Part shown: positions 1 through 7,775 of the stretch, one piece after another
Layout: the number at the start of each line of letters is the position of its first letter
Position numbering within the stretch: position 1 is the first letter of the stretch
Source of the DNA: Natrinema salifodinae
Lineage (GTDB): Archaea; Halobacteriota; Halobacteria; Halobacteriales; Natrialbaceae
Assembly: GCF_900110455.1 (NCBI RefSeq)
Contig: NZ_FOIS01000001.1
Span: 682,001 to 746,000 of the forward strand
Reading direction: 5' to 3'
DNA: 64,000 bases
Translations under genes and position numbers: made by a program
Notes under the pieces: generated by a model
What the model was told of the DNA's origin: nothing
The model's input: the letters and a program-made list of their open reading frames with translations, nothing else
Databases searched by the model: none

Positions 1-428
1 CGGGCGGTCCGAAACGCCGTCTGGAGGTGGCGCTGGTAGCCGACCATCACGGTCCGATCGCTCCGTTCGACGCGCTCGGCGAGGTCGCGGGCCCGTTCGA
101 GGTCGGTCGTCAGCGGCTTGTCGCAGTAGACGTGATAGCCCCGGTCGAGCGCGGCGACGACCTGCTCGTAGTGGAGGGTGTGCGGGGTTCCGACGAGCAC
201 CGCGTCGAGCGGTGCGTCAGCGAGCATCGTCTCGTACTCGGCGTACCGGCGGTCGGCCGAGATGGCGAACGCCTGACCGACCTCGTCGCGGAGCGCCGCG
301 TCGAGGTCGCAGATCGCCTCGACGGTCGCGTCCGGATGGCGGTGGAACTGCCCGCCGACGGTGGTACCGATGTAGCCCAGGCCGACGATACCGATGCGAA
401 TCGGACGTGACGCAGCGTCGTCACTCAT
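1..428 (-). CDS. Gfo/Idh/MocA family oxidoreductase, N-terminal part (cut by window edge)
   Basis: This is the first 142 residues of an NAD(P)-dependent oxidoreductase of the Gfo/Idh/MocA family, which acts on sugars, inositols and related polyols. The start is the ATG whose complement lies at 426-428. The Rossmann motif GIVGLGYIG follows about ten residues later, and the family's lysine motif appears as CDKPL near residue 105. The gene runs off the left edge, so the substrate domain is missing. It may be a sugar dehydrogenase related to the pentose cluster further right, but nothing in this fragment fixes the substrate. Confidence 0.85.
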   Translation of the reverse strand, partial: MSDDAASRPIRIGIVGLGYIGTTVGGQFHRHPDATVEAICDLDAALRDEVGQAFAISADRRYAEYETMLADAPLDAVLVGTPHTLHYEQVVAALDRGYHVYCDKPLTTDLERARDLAERVERSDRTVMVGYQRHLQTAFRTA

Positions 429-902
429 ACGGGCCCGCACAGCGCGCAGCGATATCCCTCTGGCGGCGTCGCAGGCAAGTACCCCGTCGATTCCCCGCCG
501 TAAGCGGCCGGCTACTGCTTCGAAGGGGGCGGCTGTCGATCCATAGGAGGGTGCTACGGCCGGATTACACGCCGCCTGCGGGTGGTTCGGGCCTGCTACC
601 GGCCTCCAAGCGAGCGCATAACAATACTCGAACCCCGCGTTGGCCGATGTGCGGGGTTGCAAAGACCCCCGCCGGGTACGCGCTCGGCCCAACCGGCGAC
701 GCGCTGACCGGCCGATTGCGTGCGTTCGTGCCCGGATCGCTCGGACGTGGACTCGCCCCCGCTTCGAGTACGCTCATGTCTCTCACGCCCAGGGCGGTTC
801 CCGCCCCGCCCGGGTTTCACGCGGCCGACTCGTCGACCGAAATCGACCGAAAAGCCGCGGCTCCGAGTATCGATCGAAAGACCGCTCCTCGCGGAGCGCC
901 GC
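429..902. other. Intergenic region without a supported gene; one strong hairpin
   Basis: Several frames are open here on both strands, but they are arginine- and proline-rich, lack acidic haloarchaeal composition and look like chance frames in G+C-rich DNA. The only clear structure is a perfect 8-bp inverted repeat, AACCCCGC at 631-638 and GCGGGGTT at 651-658, with a 12-nt loop. An A/T-rich stretch (ATAACAATAC, about 618-627) lies just before it and could be a promoter element. Confidence 0.5.
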
Positions 903-1964
903 TTAGAACTCCGTGATGACCGGGATCCCGACCGTCTCGTAGTCGTCCATCGCGGCCAGGGTCTCCGGCGCGTCCTCGAGCGACAGCGTCTCGCCGATGA
1001 TCTTACTCGGCTCGAGGGTCCCCTGGGCGATCAGGGAAAACAGTTCCTCGTAGCGGACCAGCGGCATGCCGAACGAGCCGTGGAAGTCGATCTCCTGCAT
1101 CGTCATGACGTCGACGGGGAGGTTGATCTGGCCCGCCTCCTCGCCGGTGGTGAGCCCGACCTGGACGTGACTGCCGCGGGTACCGAGGCTGGTAACCGAG
1201 TTCTGGCAGGTCTCGGCGATGCCCAGCGCGTCGATCGAGACGTCGGCCCCGCCGTCGGTGATCGCTTTGACTTCCCGCGGGGCGTTGTCGACGTCGGCGC
1301 CGTTGATCGTCTCGACGGCGCCCAACTCCTCGGCCCGCTCGAGTTTGCTGTCGAGGACGTCGATCGCGATCGGATGCGCGCCAAGCGCCCGAGCGATGTG
1401 GATCGCCGAGAGCCCGACGCCGCCGCAGCCGTGGACCGCGACCCAGTCGCCTGGCCGGAGGTCGGCCCGATCGGCCAGCGCGTGATAGGCCGTCATGAAC
1501 CGACAGCCCAGGCCGGCCATCTCGGCGAAGTCGACCTCGTCGGGGAGTTTTACGCAGTTGAAGTCGGCTTCCCGGACGGGAAATGCCTCCGCGAACGCCC
1601 CCGGCGCGTACTCCGAGAGTCCGAGCGGGAGCACCGTCTCGCAGTTGTTCGCCCGCCCCTCGCGGCAGTGGGCGCAGTTCCCGTCGCCGAGGTGGAACGG
1701 CACCGCCACGCGGTCGCCCGCCGCGAGCGTTTCGACGTCCTCGCCGACCGCGGCGACGACGCCCGCGGGCTCGTGGCCGAGGATCTGCCCCTCCGGGACG
1801 CCCGCACCGATCCAGCTCCAATCGCCCTGCCAGGCGTGCCAATCGCTGCGACAGATGCCACAGGCCTTCGTCTCGACGACGACCTGGTCCGGTTCCGGTT
1901 CCGGGTACTCGACGTCCGTGATCGCAAGCGGTTCTCCGTGTTCTTCGATGACGGCTGCTCGCAT
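903..1964 (-). CDS. Zinc-dependent alcohol dehydrogenase (MDR family)
   Basis: This 353-residue protein is a medium-chain zinc dehydrogenase. The catalytic zinc cysteine lies in KACGICRSD near residue 36, GHEPAGVV carries the usual His-Glu pair, and the cofactor site is the glycine-rich GCGGVGLSAI near residue 175. The structural-zinc loop reads D-x2-C-x2-C-x7-C (around residues 95-110), so the first of the four usual cysteines is an aspartate. It is likely a cytosolic NAD(P)-dependent alcohol or polyol dehydrogenase of unknown substrate. It stands alone, upstream of and divergent from the histidine kinase gene. Confidence 0.88.
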   Translation of the reverse strand: MRAAVIEEHGEPLAITDVEYPEPEPDQVVVETKACGICRSDWHAWQGDWSWIGAGVPEGQILGHEPAGVVAAVGEDVETLAAGDRVAVPFHLGDGNCAHCREGRANNCETVLPLGLSEYAPGAFAEAFPVREADFNCVKLPDEVDFAEMAGLGCRFMTAYHALADRADLRPGDWVAVHGCGGVGLSAIHIARALGAHPIAIDVLDSKLERAEELGAVETINGADVDNAPREVKAITDGGADVSIDALGIAETCQNSVTSLGTRGSHVQVGLTTGEEAGQINLPVDVMTMQEIDFHGSFGMPLVRYEELFSLIAQGTLEPSKIIGETLSLEDAPETLAAMDDYETVGIPVITEF

Positions 1965-2148
1965 GTCCCTCGGTTTCGGGGGACACCATAAAAGTTTATG
2001 AGGTATTTATCGCGCATCGGAGCGGCGTCGATCCGCATCGTCCGTGGAGCGGTCACACTGGTACGCGCGCTCGCACGTCGGCCGACGGGCGACACACCGG
2101 CCGAACCACCGTTCTTCTCTTATACTATCGGTGCCTACTGAGCGCGGA

Positions 2149-3363
2149 ATGTCCCATCGTTCGCGGTACATCCACGGGCTGGGGGTCCTGTTCATCGCGA
2201 TCGCGGCGGTCCAATCGGTCGTCAAAGTGGTCAACGGTGGGGTGCCTCTGGAAGCGACGATCGACTTCGTGTTGATCAGCCTTCCGGGGATTCTCTTTCT
2301 GTACGTCGGCGGCTGGTTGTCGAGCACGGACCTCGATCCCGAACTCTACCCCCGGATCGCGATCTGGAGCCTCGGCGGCGTCAGCGTGATGTTCGTCTTT
2401 CTTTTCTTGCGTGCGGTTCACCCCGGAGTCGCCGCCTCGTTCACGTTCGGAGAGCGCGCCATCGCGTTAGCGCTCGGGTCGGTCGCGGGCCTCGGAATCG
2501 GCATTCACGAAGCGCAGGCGATCACTCGAGAGCGGGAGGTCAATCAGCGAAACGAGGCGCTGAAGCGAACGCGGCGACGGCTCGAACGGCGGAATCGGGA
2601 GCTATCGCAGACGCGAGACGACCTCGAAGCCGCGGTAGAACGGTTACAGGAGTCCAACGAGCGATTGGATCACTTCGCTTCGATCGTCTCCCACGATTTA
2701 CGGGAACCGCTCCGAATGGTGACGAGTTACCTGGGACTCATCGAGGACAGGTACGCCGACGACCTCGACGACGACGGCGAGGAATTCATCGAGTACGCCG
2801 TCGACGGGGCCGAGCGGATGCAGACGATGATCGACGACTTACTCCGGTACTCGCGGATCGAGACGAAGGGGAACCCGTTCGAACCGGTCGAGCTCGACGC
2901 CGTGCTCGACGACGTCCGCCAGGACATACGGGTCAGCGCGGACGAGACCGACGCGACGATCACGGTGGAGTCGCTCCCGTGCGTCCGCGGCGACGAGAGC
3001 CAACTGCGCCAGCTGTTTCAGAACTTACTGTCCAACGCGATCGAGTACAGCGGCGACGACCCGCCCCGAATTCACGTCGCCGCCGATCGAACCGAGGCGA
3101 CGTGGGTCCTCTCGGTCCGCGACCACGGCATCGGGATCGATCCCGACGATCAAGACCGCATCTTCGAACTCTTCCAGCGCCTCCACGCGATCGACGACTC
3201 CGAGGGATCGGGAATCGGCCTGGCGTTCTGTCGCCGCATCGTCGAGCGACACGGCGGCGAGATCTGGGTCGACTCCGAGCCCGGTAACGGATCGACGTTC
3301 TCGTTTACGCTGCCGGACGCCGTCGACGCGCCGGTACCCGCCGACGCGAATCCGCAGCACTAG
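2149..3363 (+). CDS. Membrane sensor histidine kinase
   Basis: This 404-residue kinase has four predicted N-terminal membrane helices (roughly residues 10-28, 38-58, 73-92 and 107-124), then a coiled-coil linker of about 60 residues rich in Arg, Glu and Asn. The HisKA dimerisation domain carries the phospho-acceptor His182 in VSHDLREPL. The HATPase domain shows the N-box (FQNLLSNAIEYS), the G1 box DHGIGID and the G2 box GSGIGLAF. I chose the ATG at 2149 because it directly precedes the first helix; an in-frame start about 105 nt upstream would add an arginine/histidine-rich stretch of no evident function. No response regulator gene is adjacent, which is common for haloarchaeal orphan kinases. 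Confidence 0.9.
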   Translation: MSHRSRYIHGLGVLFIAIAAVQSVVKVVNGGVPLEATIDFVLISLPGILFLYVGGWLSSTDLDPELYPRIAIWSLGGVSVMFVFLFLRAVHPGVAASFTFGERAIALALGSVAGLGIGIHEAQAITREREVNQRNEALKRTRRRLERRNRELSQTRDDLEAAVERLQESNERLDHFASIVSHDLREPLRMVTSYLGLIEDRYADDLDDDGEEFIEYAVDGAERMQTMIDDLLRYSRIETKGNPFEPVELDAVLDDVRQDIRVSADETDATITVESLPCVRGDESQLRQLFQNLLSNAIEYSGDDPPRIHVAADRTEATWVLSVRDHGIGIDPDDQDRIFELFQRLHAIDDSEGSGIGLAFCRRIVERHGGEIWVDSEPGNGSTFSFTLPDAVDAPVPADANPQH

Positions 3364-3504
3364 ATCGGGTTCGCGCGAGCGGCGATCACAGACTGAACGG
3401 ATCGCCGCTCGCGATAGCTCACTGCGATCGGTTGCCGATGACGACAGTCAGGGACGCCTACGGCTCCAGGAAGTCATTTGACGCTGCGTGTGGACGTCCG
3501 GACC

Positions 3505-3762
3505 ATGGGGATTCGTACCGCGGTCGATCAGAACCCGCTGCTCGCGTTCGGGCTGCTGTTCATCGCCGGCTGGGCCGTCTTCGTCGGCTCGCACATCATC
3601 AGCGTGATGGGGAGCATCACCGGCGGCGACTGGGTCGGCCGACACGGCCTCGGCGGCCTGATGGGACTGCTCGTGCTGGCGATCTTCCTCGGCATCGTGA
3701 TCGCCGCGTTCGGCGCGCTCAGCGAACCGGAACCGGCGCCCAACGAGTGGCCGCCCGAGTAA
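3505..3762 (+). CDS. Small two-helix membrane protein, unknown function
   Basis: This hypothetical protein has 85 residues and two predicted membrane helices (about residues 10-30 and 50-72), joined by a glycine-rich loop and followed by a short acidic, proline-rich tail. The ATG at 3505 directly precedes the first hydrophobic segment; an upstream in-frame start at 3478 would add only nine residues. I do not recognise a family. It stands between the kinase and the small CxxC protein and shares no obvious operon with either. Confidence 0.65.
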   Translation: MGIRTAVDQNPLLAFGLLFIAGWAVFVGSHIISVMGSITGGDWVGRHGLGGLMGLLVLAIFLGIVIAAFGALSEPEPAPNEWPPE

Positions 3763-3827
3763 CGGCCGCCGACCGCTCGTCGACTGCTCGTCGACCGCCC
3801 GCCGCGACTCCGACCAGTTGATACGCG

Positions 3828-3968
3828 ATGTACGACGAATGCACTCGATGCAGACAGATGGACCGAATTGCCCACCTCAATCCCGACCAGGCGTACCGCC
3901 GCCGTCTCAACTGCGAGGAACGCACGCGCTGGGAGTTCGCCTTCCGCGGGGAGGGCGTGTCGCCGTGA
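3828..3968 (+). CDS. Small CxxC protein, 46 residues
   Basis: This short gene encodes a 46-residue protein with a C-x2-C pair near its start (CTRC, residues 5-8) and a third cysteine near residue 29, which suggests a small metal-binding or regulatory protein. Its third codon positions are strongly G/C-biased. Its TGA stop overlaps the GTG start of the next gene (GTGA at 3965-3968), an arrangement typical of translationally coupled haloarchaeal genes. I do not recognise the family, and the product is inferred only from coding signal and coupling. Confidence 0.55.
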   Translation: MYDECTRCRQMDRIAHLNPDQAYRRRLNCEERTRWEFAFRGEGVSP

Positions 3969-4324
3969 CCCTCGAAATCGACGTCAGCGACCGGTTCCTC
4001 GAGGCCGCGACCGAGTGGGGCGACAACCGCCTCATGGACGACGAGCAGGCCCTCGAGACGAAGGCCGAGCAGGCCCTGCTCGAGATCGAACACCTCGTTT
4101 CCGGTGCGAACGAGGTCGACTTCGAGGTCGACGCCGACGAGGGCGTCATCTACCACGAACCCACCGACGAGCTCGACGCGTTCCTCGAACGCCAGGCCGA
4201 CGAAGTCGGGCTCGACCCTGACGCGGTGCTGGCGTTGCACGTCGATCTGTTCGCCCGCGCGTTCCTCGACGACGCGGACGGCGGGTCGGCGTCGGACCGA
4301 CCGGACGATCCGCGGCCGTTCTGA
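3965..4324 (+). CDS. Acidic haloarchaeal protein, unknown function
   Basis: This 119-residue acidic protein begins with a GTG that overlaps the stop of the preceding 46-residue gene. It is mostly predicted helix (MTLEIDVSDRF, then a long Glu/Ala/Leu-rich segment), has no membrane segment or cysteine, and ends in a low-complexity Asp/Pro/Ser tail. A longer in-frame start at 3818 exists, but the extra 49 residues are arginine- and proline-rich and read out of frame through the small upstream gene. The two genes probably form an operon. Function is unknown. Confidence 0.65.
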   Translation: MTLEIDVSDRFLEAATEWGDNRLMDDEQALETKAEQALLEIEHLVSGANEVDFEVDADEGVIYHEPTDELDAFLERQADEVGLDPDAVLALHVDLFARAFLDDADGGSASDRPDDPRPF

Positions 4325-4424
4325 CGCGGGGGTGGGCGGCCGTTCCGCAACTGTTCTCGCTCTCGGCCGAGATCGAGCCGGGGCCGAGCCCCGCATGACG
4401 CGGAACGTCTAGGCGAACCCTGAC

Positions 4425-4435
4425 AAAAGCATAAG
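4425..4435 (+). promoter_or_regulatory. TATA-like promoter element for the small acidic gene
   Basis: The sequence AAAAGCATAAG lies about 30 nt before the ATG at 4460. This spacing fits a leaderless haloarchaeal transcript. Confidence 0.4.
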
Positions 4436-4459
4436 CCCGTCACTAGTGCACACATAGCT

Positions 4460-4642
4460 ATGACCCACACCGACTGGCGACCGGACCCGGACCTCGACAA
4501 GAAACGCGATCGGGAGGTTTGGACGCACACCGCGCCGCACAACATCAACGACGGCGAAGTCGACGGCGACGTCTCCTTCAGCGACGAGGTGTTGGCGCCG
4601 TTCGTCGACGACGAGGAGGACGAGTCCGAAGACGAGGAGTGA
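4460..4642 (+). CDS. Very acidic small protein, unknown function
   Basis: This 60-residue protein has a polar N-terminal half (MTHTDWRPDPDLDKKRDREVW) and a C-terminal run dominated by Asp and Glu, giving a highly negative charge typical of halophile proteins. There is no membrane segment, cysteine pair or recognised motif. A TATA-like element 30 nt upstream supports it as a separately transcribed gene. It is convergent with the TorD gene; no functional link is evident. Confidence 0.6.
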   Translation: MTHTDWRPDPDLDKKRDREVWTHTAPHNINDGEVDGDVSFSDEVLAPFVDDEEDESEDEE

Positions 4643-4705
4643 CGACGGCGCGGCTCCGTCGGCGCACCGCCGCCAGGCGACGGCCGGGCCGCGACCGGCC
4701 TGAAA

Positions 4706-5338
4706 TCAGGCCATCTGCACCGAGATTTCCTCCTCGAACGCGATGTACCCTTCGAGCAGCGCCGCGACGGCCGCGTAGAAGCGCTCGTCGGTACGCTCGT
4801 GGACGTCCGCGGCCAGGTCGTCGATCCACTCGGAGAGGTGCTCCTCGTGGAACACCCGCTGGTAGCCGAACGTCTCCTCGTACCCCGCTCGCTGTCGGCG
4901 GATCAGGTTCCGGAGAAAGGCCAGTTCGACGGCGACGTAGTCGTTCTCCTCGGGGTAGTCCTCGGGCGGCGACCACCCCGCCGCGCCATAGCTGGCTTCG
5001 ACCTCCGCCAGGCCCTCGCCGCGGAAGTCGGTGTCATCGCGGTAGTAGGTCTCGTGGGGGAGGATCGGCGGCCGCGGACCGACGAACAGCCGCGTGAACT
5101 CGCGTTCCAGGTCGGCCTGAACGTCGGCGACGTCGCGGTGGCGGTTCTCTTCGATGAACGCTTCGAGCGCTGCGAACCCCCGATCGAGGTCCTCGCTGAC
5201 GCTGTCTTCGGGGAGCATCACGTCCTCGGAGAGCAGCGTCTCGACGAACGCCTCGTCGGGGACGTCGACGAACGCGTCGATCAGGAAATTCACTAACTCG
5301 GTTCGGGCGTCGTACAGCGCTCGTTGGTTGACACTCAT
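4706..5338 (-). CDS. TorD/DmsD-family chaperone for molybdoenzyme maturation
   Basis: This 210-residue all-helical acidic protein fits the TorD/DmsD/NarJ chaperone family, which binds the Tat signal or apo-form of molybdopterin oxidoreductases before cofactor insertion and export. Recognisable features are the N-terminal LYDARTELVNFLIDAF helix, the EFTRLFVGPRPPILPHETYY segment close to the family's E-x-x-R-L-F and P-x-x-S/E-x-Y signatures, and the C-terminal helices ending in FYAAVAALLEGYIAFEE. It starts 8 nt after the polyferredoxin gene ends, so the two are probably co-transcribed. The natural client is the Tat-exported formate dehydrogenase catalytic subunit encoded divergently at 7776. 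Confidence 0.85.
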   Translation of the reverse strand: MSVNQRALYDARTELVNFLIDAFVDVPDEAFVETLLSEDVMLPEDSVSEDLDRGFAALEAFIEENRHRDVADVQADLEREFTRLFVGPRPPILPHETYYRDDTDFRGEGLAEVEASYGAAGWSPPEDYPEENDYVAVELAFLRNLIRRQRAGYEETFGYQRVFHEEHLSEWIDDLAADVHERTDERFYAAVAALLEGYIAFEEEISVQMA

Positions 5339-5346
5339 GGGTACGA

Positions 5347-7512
5347 TTACTCACCTCGGTGGAGCAGTTGCGCGCGGCAGTCGCCGCAGTACTCGAAGAC
5401 GCTGCCGCGGGCACTCGGCGCGATGCCAGCGACGACGTCGCCGACCTCCGCCTGGATCTTCCGCGCGGTCCCCTCGCTCGTGAACGGCTTCCCGCAGTTG
5501 CGACACTCGCGCATTTCGCCGTCGAAGACCTCGGTCCAGGCGGGATCGGTGCCGTCGCCCGCGGCCTCGTTCTCGTCGTCTTCGACGTCGCGGTTCTCCG
5601 GCAGCAGCGACAGGTCGAGGCCGTCGCGCATCGTGATGACGTCCTCGACGCAGCCCTCCTCGCAGAGCCCGCAGTTCACGCACCGCTCGTGGTTGAACTC
5701 GAGGACGGCGTCGGCCTCGTTCCGGCGGATGGCGTCGGTCGGACAGAGGTTCGAACATGTCGGCGTGAGCGTACAGCCGTCGGCGACCTCCATGCGGCCG
5801 AAGTCCTTCAGCCCGCGGATCACGTCGCGGTCGGGCTCGACGTGCTCGAGGATCGCGCGGACGCTCTCGAGCGTCCAACCGTGGCTGTCGAACGGCGGGT
5901 TCTCGCGCTCGGGGTCGTCGATCCCGCCGGTGGCCTCGTGTTCGCCGACCGGAACCGGCGAGTCGTCGAGAGCGGCGGTGAACGACGAGAGTTCCTCGGC
6001 GAACGCTGCGGGCGCGTCGGGATCGGGCGCGACGAACGCGACCCGCTCGCCGAGTCCCAGGTCCGCGGTCGCGCGATCGAGCCGGTCGACCAGGTCGGCC
6101 TTCGGCTCCGGCCCGGAGTGGCGGCAGTCGCCGCCGCAACCGACGATCGCGACGCCGTCGGCGCCGGCCGCCAGCGCGTGCATCGCGTGGGCCTCGCCGA
6201 CGGTATCGGTACAGTTGACGCGCACGGGGAGGATCGGCGGGTACTCGATATCGGCCTTCCCCGCGGCGGCCAGGCGACCGTACTCGGCCAGCGCGTCGTC
6301 GGCGTCTTCGGAGCAGACGAAGGCGACGACGGCCGTATCGAGGTCCGAGCCCGAACGGTTCAGGAGCCAGCCGCCCTCCTCGCCGGTCGGTCGGAGCAGG
6401 GCCTCGACCTCGCGGGCGAGGCGCTCGTTCGAGGGTTCGCGGAGCCGCGTCGCGCCCGTGGGGCAGGCGCTTGTGCAGGCGCCGCAGTTCTGGCAGGCCT
6501 CCTTGTGGAACTCGACCTCGTCGATCCGCGCGCGCTCGACGGCGTCGTGGGGGCAGGCCTCGACGCACTCGTTACAGCCGGGCTGGCTCGAGTCGCCGGC
6601 CGCACAGACGTCCATCTCGAGGTCGAGGTGGTCGGGTTTCTCGATTCCGCCGAGCAGGTCTTTCACCGCCGAGATCGTCGCCGCGTCGATCGGCGCGGTG
6701 TAGAAGCCGATCCGCCCGCCGCGGGCCGCGCTGGAGGCCGCGGGGTAGACGACCTGGTCGAACTCGAGCGTGCGCTCGGTCCCGTCGAGGTCGATCGCGT
6801 CGGTGGGACAGACGTCGGTCCAGTCGCCGTCGGGAGCCTCGGGGTCGACGTCGACCGGGTAGCGCGTCACCGCGCCGTCCGGGCCCTCGCGGACGCACTG
6901 CATGCAGGACACGCAGTCCTCCGTGACGCGGGACTCGAGGCGGACGGAAAAGTCGCCGAACCGGCCGTCGACGCCGACCACGCGGCCGCGTTCGATCGTC
7001 ACCTCGTCGAGGGCCGGCGCCGCGTCGACGTACTCCTCGCCGTCGGCGATCAGGGTCACGTCCGCATCGTCGGCCAGCGCCGCCGCGGTCTCCGGATCGG
7101 CCACGACCGCGACGCGCTCGCCGGCCGCCCGCGAGACCGATCGGGAGACCGGTTCGGTCTCGAGACCGGCGCGCCTGGCGGTGACCAAGCGAGCGGTCTT
7201 GGCCGTGGCGTCGGCTTCGTCGTGGACCCAGCCGGCGCCCTCTCGCTGGTCGACGAACTCGACGGCGTCGGGGTGAAGCCCCTGCTGTTCGGCGACCCGT
7301 TCGAGCTTTCGCTGGACCCGCGACTCGGGGCACGTGACGATCAACTGGTCGAGGTCGTACTCGTCGATCACCTGCTCCATCGCGGGGAGGCCGTCCTCGC
7401 AGAGCAGGCTCGAACTGGCCGCGACGTCGACGTCGGCGATGCCCTCGCGGACGCCCTCCAGATCGATGTCGCAGGTGTCGGCGCACGAGCAGACGAAGCT
7501 CCCGACCTTCAT
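5347..7512 (-). CDS. Polyferredoxin with HdrA/MvhD-like domains, formate dehydrogenase-associated
   Basis: This 721-residue iron-sulfur protein begins with a cysteine-rich segment (VCSCADTC) resembling the start of HdrA-type heterodisulfide reductase subunits. Several ferredoxin motifs follow: CVSCMQC with CPTDAI, CNECVEACP, CQNCGACTSACP, and near the C-terminus CSNLCPTDAI and CVNCGLCEEGC. Between them lies a region like the MvhD/FlpD hydrogenase delta subunit (VAFVCSE, VNCTDTVGEAHAMHAL, VGCGGDCRHSG). The last 60 residues hold two further C-x2-C pairs (CRNCGKPF, CGDCRAQ) like a zinc ribbon. It has no signal peptide or membrane helix, so it is probably cytosolic. It likely passes electrons between the formate dehydrogenase system and another carrier; that role is inference. 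Confidence 0.8.
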   Translation of the reverse strand: MKVGSFVCSCADTCDIDLEGVREGIADVDVAASSSLLCEDGLPAMEQVIDEYDLDQLIVTCPESRVQRKLERVAEQQGLHPDAVEFVDQREGAGWVHDEADATAKTARLVTARRAGLETEPVSRSVSRAAGERVAVVADPETAAALADDADVTLIADGEEYVDAAPALDEVTIERGRVVGVDGRFGDFSVRLESRVTEDCVSCMQCVREGPDGAVTRYPVDVDPEAPDGDWTDVCPTDAIDLDGTERTLEFDQVVYPAASSAARGGRIGFYTAPIDAATISAVKDLLGGIEKPDHLDLEMDVCAAGDSSQPGCNECVEACPHDAVERARIDEVEFHKEACQNCGACTSACPTGATRLREPSNERLAREVEALLRPTGEEGGWLLNRSGSDLDTAVVAFVCSEDADDALAEYGRLAAAGKADIEYPPILPVRVNCTDTVGEAHAMHALAAGADGVAIVGCGGDCRHSGPEPKADLVDRLDRATADLGLGERVAFVAPDPDAPAAFAEELSSFTAALDDSPVPVGEHEATGGIDDPERENPPFDSHGWTLESVRAILEHVEPDRDVIRGLKDFGRMEVADGCTLTPTCSNLCPTDAIRRNEADAVLEFNHERCVNCGLCEEGCVEDVITMRDGLDLSLLPENRDVEDDENEAAGDGTDPAWTEVFDGEMRECRNCGKPFTSEGTARKIQAEVGDVVAGIAPSARGSVFEYCGDCRAQLLHRGE

Positions 7513-7538
7513 CTCGTCATGCTATATCATGGCAGCAT

Positions 7539-7608
7539 AATAGCGTTATGTGGGGATTCGATGAATGTCCAGTGTAATTTCGATATCGTGGCGAAAATTA
7601 ACGCTATT
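7539..7608. promoter_or_regulatory. Divergent promoter region with a spaced 10-bp inverted repeat
   Basis: AATAGCGTTA at 7539-7548 is exactly complementary to TAACGCTATT at 7599-7608, 50 bp apart, in the intergenic region between the divergent polyferredoxin and formate dehydrogenase genes. The left copy directly abuts a TATA-like sequence (ATTATG on the minus strand, about 26 nt before the start at 7512). Paired sites for one regulator controlling both directions are the simplest reading. Confidence 0.45.
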
Positions 7609-7775
7609 CGTTTATTCTACGGCCATGATCTAGCTCCGATTCTAATTACAGAAAACGTTCCGTAGCAAATATTCATACGGTATAGCGTCGAAGTAGGGTA
7701 TGGCATGGTAAATGTTCGCATTGGACCAACACGATCGCGGAAGGGTGTCAGCCACACGGCGATCGCTCGGCCACC

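Noticed and set aside
212-916. Long plus-strand open frame (234 residues) across the first intergenic region
   Set aside because: It overlaps the Gfo/Idh/MocA gene, is dominated by Arg and Pro, and shows no motif; it is a chance frame in G+C-rich DNA.
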